NCBI RefSeq assembly: GCF_002901995.1
Contig: NZ_PPQN01000015.1
Span: forward strand, 1 to 40,851
Source: Staphylococcus coagulans
Lineage (GTDB): Bacteria > Bacillota > Bacilli > Staphylococcales > Staphylococcaceae
Length of the DNA stretch: 40,851 nucleotides
Direction of reading: 5' to 3'
The notes under the pieces were generated by a model. It worked only from the letters and a program-made list of their open reading frames with translations. It was not told the origin of the DNA and made no database searches. Each line of letters opens with the position of its first letter. Positions within the stretch are counted from its first letter, which is position 1. Positions 39,062-40,851 of this stretch are shown here, piece by piece. A program made the translations under genes and the position numbers.

Positions 39062-39094
39062 AAAAGAGCTAGCCTTGTTGGGTTAGCTCTTTTT
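39062..39094 (+). terminator. Terminator after tuf
   Basis: A 13-bp stem with one G-U pair (39062-39074 with 39081-39093), a 6-nt loop and a terminal T-run, 20 bases after the stop. Confidence 0.9.
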
Positions 39095-39565
39095 ATATTG
39101 CCGCTCTGTCAAATCAGACTGATAAGCAAAGTATAGGGGTAAAAAGTAGTATCGTGTTACTTAATCTCTTTTTTGATGCGTTTCAAAATGATTCATACAT
39201 AAAATGATAGACTGTACTACTAAACTATTTATAGAAGGGATACAATATAAAGCTAGCTTATCTAGAGAGCAATGCTAAAAATAACTATCTTTTCTTGTCT
39301 CCGTATCATGAACAAAGCTATAAGTAACTACTGTTATGAGTTGAATTAAAAGATCAATGGTATCTTACTAGTAAAAGTATTCTATTAATTCAATAGTACA
39401 CTTCCATTCGAAATGTATTGCTTTTAAGCGTTAAAGTGTGTATGATGGAAATTATCTAAATATTCTCACTTCACTTTTGATTGCGGGATATGATTCCGTT
39501 GAGTGTATTGTGTATAAGATGGGATAAATTAAACTATTTAATTTGAATTGGAAAGTGGGAAAACC
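39095..39565 (+). promoter_or_regulatory. Long leader and promoter region of the EIIC-like gene
   Basis: A 471-bp gap with no supported gene. A promoter TTGCTT (39418-39423), 17 bp, TATGAT (39441-39446) is convincing. Upstream is a 9-bp inverted repeat (39341-39349 with 39385-39393). Near the start codon is an AT-rich inverted repeat (39526-39532 with 39538-39544). The first could be an operator and the second may affect translation. Nothing was recognised from 39095 to 39340. Confidence 0.5.
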
Positions 39566-40615
39566 ATGGAGAATTTGACAGCAAAGCAATTTGTAATGAA
39601 TATTTTGAATGGCATGGCTATTGGTGTCGTCGTTGTGCTTATTCCAGGTGCATTACTAGGAGAATTAATGAAAGTATTAGTACCTGTTCTGCCATTTTTG
39701 AAACCTATCGTAGGGGCTTTGGCATTGTCTAATGCGATGATGGGACTCGTGGTGGGTGTATTAACCGGTTTAAACTTTAAATTTAATCCAATCCAAGCTA
39801 CGGCATTGGGATTAGCGACGATGTTTGCATCAGGTGCAGCGCAATTTGGAAAAGAAGGTATGATTATACTTAAAGGTACGGGCGATGTCATCAACATGGG
39901 ACTGACAGCAGCATTAGGAGCAGCTGTGATTTTGTTTATCGGTGATAAGTTAAAAGCCTATACGATTTTAGTGATACCACTTATATTACTCGTAGGCGTT
40001 GGCTTTATTGGACGCTTGATGTTGCCGTACGTCATGCAAATCACCACATGGATTGGACATGGGGTCGCAGCACTATTGAGCCTTCAGGCAGTCGTGATGT
40101 GTATCATCATAGCAGTGATATTTAGCATAATGATTGTGTCGCCGATTACAACTGTAGGTATTTCACTTGCGATTTCAATTTCAGGCATTGGTGCAGGTGC
40201 AGCAAATATTGGTATTTGTGCAGCTGGTTTCGGATTTGCGATATTAGGTTGGTCAGTTAATACGAAAGGAACAAGTGTGGCACATTTTATTGGCTCGCCT
40301 AAAATGTCGATGGCGAATGCAGCGCAAAAGCCTATTATTTTACTACCTATTGTGTGTACAGCGGCTTGTTGTGGTCTGATTGCTTCTCTATTAAATATTA
40401 TTGGCACACCTATGAGTGCAGGTTTTGGATTTAGTGGCTTAGTAGGACCCATTAATTATTTAAATTTAGTAGACGGTGGTTGGAATATAACTAATTTTAT
40501 AAAAATGTTAGTTGCTTTTATTATTGCGCCGGTTGGATTCAATTTCTTATTTAAATATCTATTTATGCGTGTGTTCCCCATTGTGAAACCTGAAGATTAT
40601 CGTTTGAATATTTAA
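39566..40615 (+). CDS. PTS EIIC-like membrane transporter, stand-alone
   Basis: A 349-residue protein with about 8-10 hydrophobic segments and few charged residues. Segments such as FVMNILNGMAIGVVVVLIPGALLGE, IGSPKMSMANAAQKP and GTPMSAGFGFSGLVGPINYLN match the EIIC group of phosphotransferase sugar permeases annotated as PTS transporter subunit IIC. No EIIA or EIIB domain is fused or adjacent, so either those parts are elsewhere or the protein works without phosphorylation. The substrate is unknown. The start at 39566 is chosen for the family-like N-terminus; GGAAAGTGGG upstream is an acceptable ribosome site. Confidence 0.7.
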   Translation: MENLTAKQFVMNILNGMAIGVVVVLIPGALLGELMKVLVPVLPFLKPIVGALALSNAMMGLVVGVLTGLNFKFNPIQATALGLATMFASGAAQFGKEGMIILKGTGDVINMGLTAALGAAVILFIGDKLKAYTILVIPLILLVGVGFIGRLMLPYVMQITTWIGHGVAALLSLQAVVMCIIIAVIFSIMIVSPITTVGISLAISISGIGAGAANIGICAAGFGFAILGWSVNTKGTSVAHFIGSPKMSMANAAQKPIILLPIVCTAACCGLIASLLNIIGTPMSAGFGFSGLVGPINYLNLVDGGWNITNFIKMLVAFIIAPVGFNFLFKYLFMRVFPIVKPEDYRLNI

Positions 40616-40697
40616 AGCGTTAGCTGAAGCATTGTCACATTCAATTGAAAATCGCTTCAACCTATACAACGAAATATAAAAAGAGAGGAGGGGACAA

Positions 40698-40715
40698 TGG
40701 TTTATAACTTATAAA
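40698..40715 (+). other. Five-codon open frame with a strong ribosome site
   Basis: GAGAGGAGGGG (40683-40693) is followed by ATG GTT TAT AAC TTA TAA. It may be a decayed gene start or a chance match. Confidence 0.25.
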
Positions 40716-40750
40716 AAATAAGAAGGCAAGACGTTGAAGTCTGCCTTCTT
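40714..40750 (-). terminator. Hairpin reading as a minus-strand terminator
   Basis: A 12-bp stem with one bulged A (40720-40732 with 40739-40750). On minus it is followed by ATTTTTTAT; on plus the downstream bases are AT-rich but have no T-run. It probably ends a gene arriving from the right, and may also serve the EIIC-like gene. Confidence 0.65.
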
Positions 40751-40759
40751 AATAATTGA

Positions 40760-40791
40760 ATAAAAGTAAACCATGCGCTATGCGTATGGTT
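40760..40791 (-). terminator. Second minus-strand terminator near the right edge
   Basis: A 9-bp stem with one G-U pair (40769-40777 with 40783-40791), followed on minus by TACTTTTATT. Two tandem terminators imply a converging minus-strand gene ending at or just beyond the edge. Its tail could not be identified in 40792-40851. Confidence 0.55.
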
Positions 40792-40851
40792 CCGGAAAGG
40801 TTCTACCGTTGTATTAAAATAGGCACCTCAGCATGCTAGAATAATATTTGG

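Noticed and set aside
1..40851. rRNA or tRNA genes, CRISPR arrays, insertion sequences or prophage
   Set aside because: No rRNA or tRNA cloverleaf sequence, no regularly spaced repeats, and no transposase or integrase reading frames were found.

Overview
The window is low-GC Firmicutes chromosome. Gene content, gene order and protein sequences point to Staphylococcus: a ctsR-mcsA-mcsB-clpC operon, a sigH gene between yacP and rpmG-secE-nusG, and the rplKAJL-rpoBC-rpsLG-fusA-tuf core. Intact ispD and ispF between yacL and gltX argue against S. aureus, which makes isoprenoids by the mevalonate route. They fit the lineage of mainly animal-associated staphylococci (S. pseudintermedius/intermedius, schleiferi, hyicus and relatives) reported to use the MEP pathway. 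The species call is inference. No rRNA, tRNA, CRISPR array, insertion sequence or prophage was seen.

Layout. 1-2440: two tandem terminators, then a FUSC-type membrane protein gene closed by a bidirectional terminator. 2532-5661: vitamin B6 module, with the MocR-type regulator pdxR divergent from the PLP synthase genes pdxST. 5688-6893: nucleoside transporter nupC on the minus strand, divergent from the stress operon. 7006-11664: CtsR operator/promoter and ctsR-mcsA-mcsB-clpC. 11900-17117: radA, yacL (PIN/TRAM), ispD, ispF and gltX. 17239-21852: a cysteine T-box, then cysE-cysS-mrnC-rlmB-yacP-sigH, mostly overlapping or closely spaced. 21859-25524: rpmG-secE-nusG, rplK, rplA, rplJ-rplL, each group with its own promoter or RNA leader. 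25555-33875: an RsmC-like methyltransferase, rpoB and rpoC. 34064-39093: L7Ae-like protein, rpsL, rpsG, fusA and tuf. 39418-40851: a stand-alone EIIC-like membrane gene and an edge region with two hairpins reading as minus-strand terminators.

The genes form the growth core of the cell: transcription (RpoB, RpoC, NusG), translation (L33, L11, L1, L10, L7/L12, S12, S7, EF-G, EF-Tu, GltX, CysS), protein export (SecE), rRNA maturation (MrnC, RlmB) and cysteine synthesis (CysE). A protein quality-control regulon (CtsR, McsA, McsB, ClpC) sits beside them.

The most informative non-coding observations are: a perfect inverted repeat that buries the sigH start codon; twin hairpin modules before rplK and rplA that look like L1 autoregulatory sites; a large three-way-junction-like fold after rpoC; a structured rpoB-rpoC gap; and the cysteine T-box. 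Among proteins, McsA lacks the N-terminal pair of CXXC motifs. No wholly new multi-gene system is evident.
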